From positions 6,729,001 through 6,793,000 of the forward strand of contig NZ_CP107904.1 in NCBI RefSeq assembly GCF_036013975.1: a DNA stretch of 64,000 nucleotides, read 5' to 3'. The translations under genes and the position numbers were made by a program. Shown here in pieces: positions 63,772 to 64,000 of the stretch; position 1 is the first letter of the stretch, and the number at the start of each line of letters is the position of its first letter. The DNA comes from Kitasatospora sp. NBC_00458. Its GTDB lineage: Bacteria > Actinomycetota > Actinomycetes > Streptomycetales > Streptomycetaceae. The notes beneath the pieces were generated by a model. The model was not told the DNA's origin and did no database searches. It worked only from the letters and a program-made list of their open reading frames with translations.

Positions 63772-64000
63772 GTGGGTGACAAGAGCGCCGACGGCACGCC
63801 GGTGACGGTGAAGTGCCTCGTGTGGGACCTGGACAACACGCTGTGGCGGGGCACGCTGCTGGAGGACGGCGAGGTCTCCCTGCCGGACTCGGTGCGCGAG
63901 GTGATCGTCGAACTGGACGCCCGGGGCGTCCTCCAGTCGGTGGCCAGCAAGAACGACCACGAGCCGGCCTGGAGCAGGCTGGAGGAGCTGGGCCTCGCCG
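63772..64000 (+). CDS. FkbH-like HAD-superfamily protein, 3'-partial (glyceryl-ACP formation from 1,3-bisphosphoglycerate)
   Basis: Only the first 76 residues are inside the window. The family removes phosphate from 1,3-bisphosphoglycerate and loads the glyceryl unit onto the discrete ACP, the committed step of methoxymalonyl-ACP supply. Evidence: the HAD catalytic motif DLDNT at residues 19-23 preceded by LVW and followed by LWRGTLLEDG, and SVASKND further on, both hallmarks of FkbH-type proteins. The GTG start has a strong RBS (GGAGGAG) 9 nt upstream. It follows the acyl-CoA dehydrogenase gene by 48 bp in the same direction, giving the gene order seen in ansamitocin- and bafilomycin-type loci. 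The C-terminal part and any O-methyltransferase gene lie beyond the right edge. Family assignment is strong despite truncation. Confidence 0.93.
   Translation, partial: MGDKSADGTPVTVKCLVWDLDNTLWRGTLLEDGEVSLPDSVREVIVELDARGVLQSVASKNDHEPAWSRLEELGLA

Noticed and set aside
60039..64000. Identity as a bafilomycin or concanamycin cluster, suggested by the methoxymalonyl operon
   Set aside because: Those macrolides need a methoxymalonyl unit in the final module to give the 2-methoxy diene ester. Here the final module has a malonyl-type AT and a full reducing loop.

Overview
The window comes from a high-GC actinomycete, most likely Streptomyces. The DNA is very G+C rich, several genes have GTG starts, and Shine-Dalgarno sites are strong. 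All supported genes lie on the + strand. It covers the 3' part of a modular type I polyketide synthase (PKS) gene cluster, its thioesterase end, and the start of the downstream tailoring and precursor genes.

Layout: positions 1-59935 hold five consecutive giant PKS genes (called A-E here), separated by only 25-60 bp and probably one transcription unit. The first is cut by the left edge. Together they carry eleven extension modules: M1 (partial AT, DH, ER, KR, ACP), M2 (KR) and M3 (DH-KR) on A; M4 (DH-KR) and M5 (DH-ER-KR) on B; M6 (KR) and M7 (DH-KR) on C; M8 (KR) and M9 (DH-KR) on D; M10 (DH-KR) and M11 (DH-ER-KR-ACP-TE) on E. AT motifs predict malonyl units in M1-M5 and M11 (HAFH) and methylmalonyl units in M7-M10 (YASH). 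M6 has an atypical AT (FASH), the best candidate for methoxymalonyl-ACP. The loading module and early modules lie outside the window, upstream.

A 12-bp perfect hairpin follows gene E. Next comes a cytochrome P450 (60039-61256), then a 172-bp spacer with two diverged 28-bp repeats and a 14-bp perfect hairpin. The spacer leads into a tightly coupled operon of 3-hydroxyacyl-CoA dehydrogenase, discrete ACP, acyl-CoA dehydrogenase and an FkbH-like protein (cut by the right edge). This is the known set for methoxymalonyl-ACP synthesis. The O-methyltransferase that completes it is not in the window.

Predicted product end, by colinearity and counted from the carboxyl carbon: C2-C3 saturated and unbranched; 4-methyl, C4=C5; 6-methyl, C6=C7; 8-methyl, 9-hydroxyl; 10-methyl, C10=C11; 12-methoxy (inferred), 13-hydroxyl; C14-C15 saturated; C16=C17 and C18=C19 diene; 21-hydroxyl; C22-C23 saturated. 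TE would release it as a macrolactone or acid and the P450 would oxidise it. I could not match this pattern to a known compound.

The strongest non-routine signals are long near-identical DNA blocks shared between modules (evidence of gene conversion), an apparent natural AT exchange between M6 and M8, two distinct docking codes along the assembly line, and the structured spacers around the P450. I found no mobile elements, tRNA or rRNA genes, CRISPR arrays or regulator genes. No gene-free stretch exceeds 172 bp.
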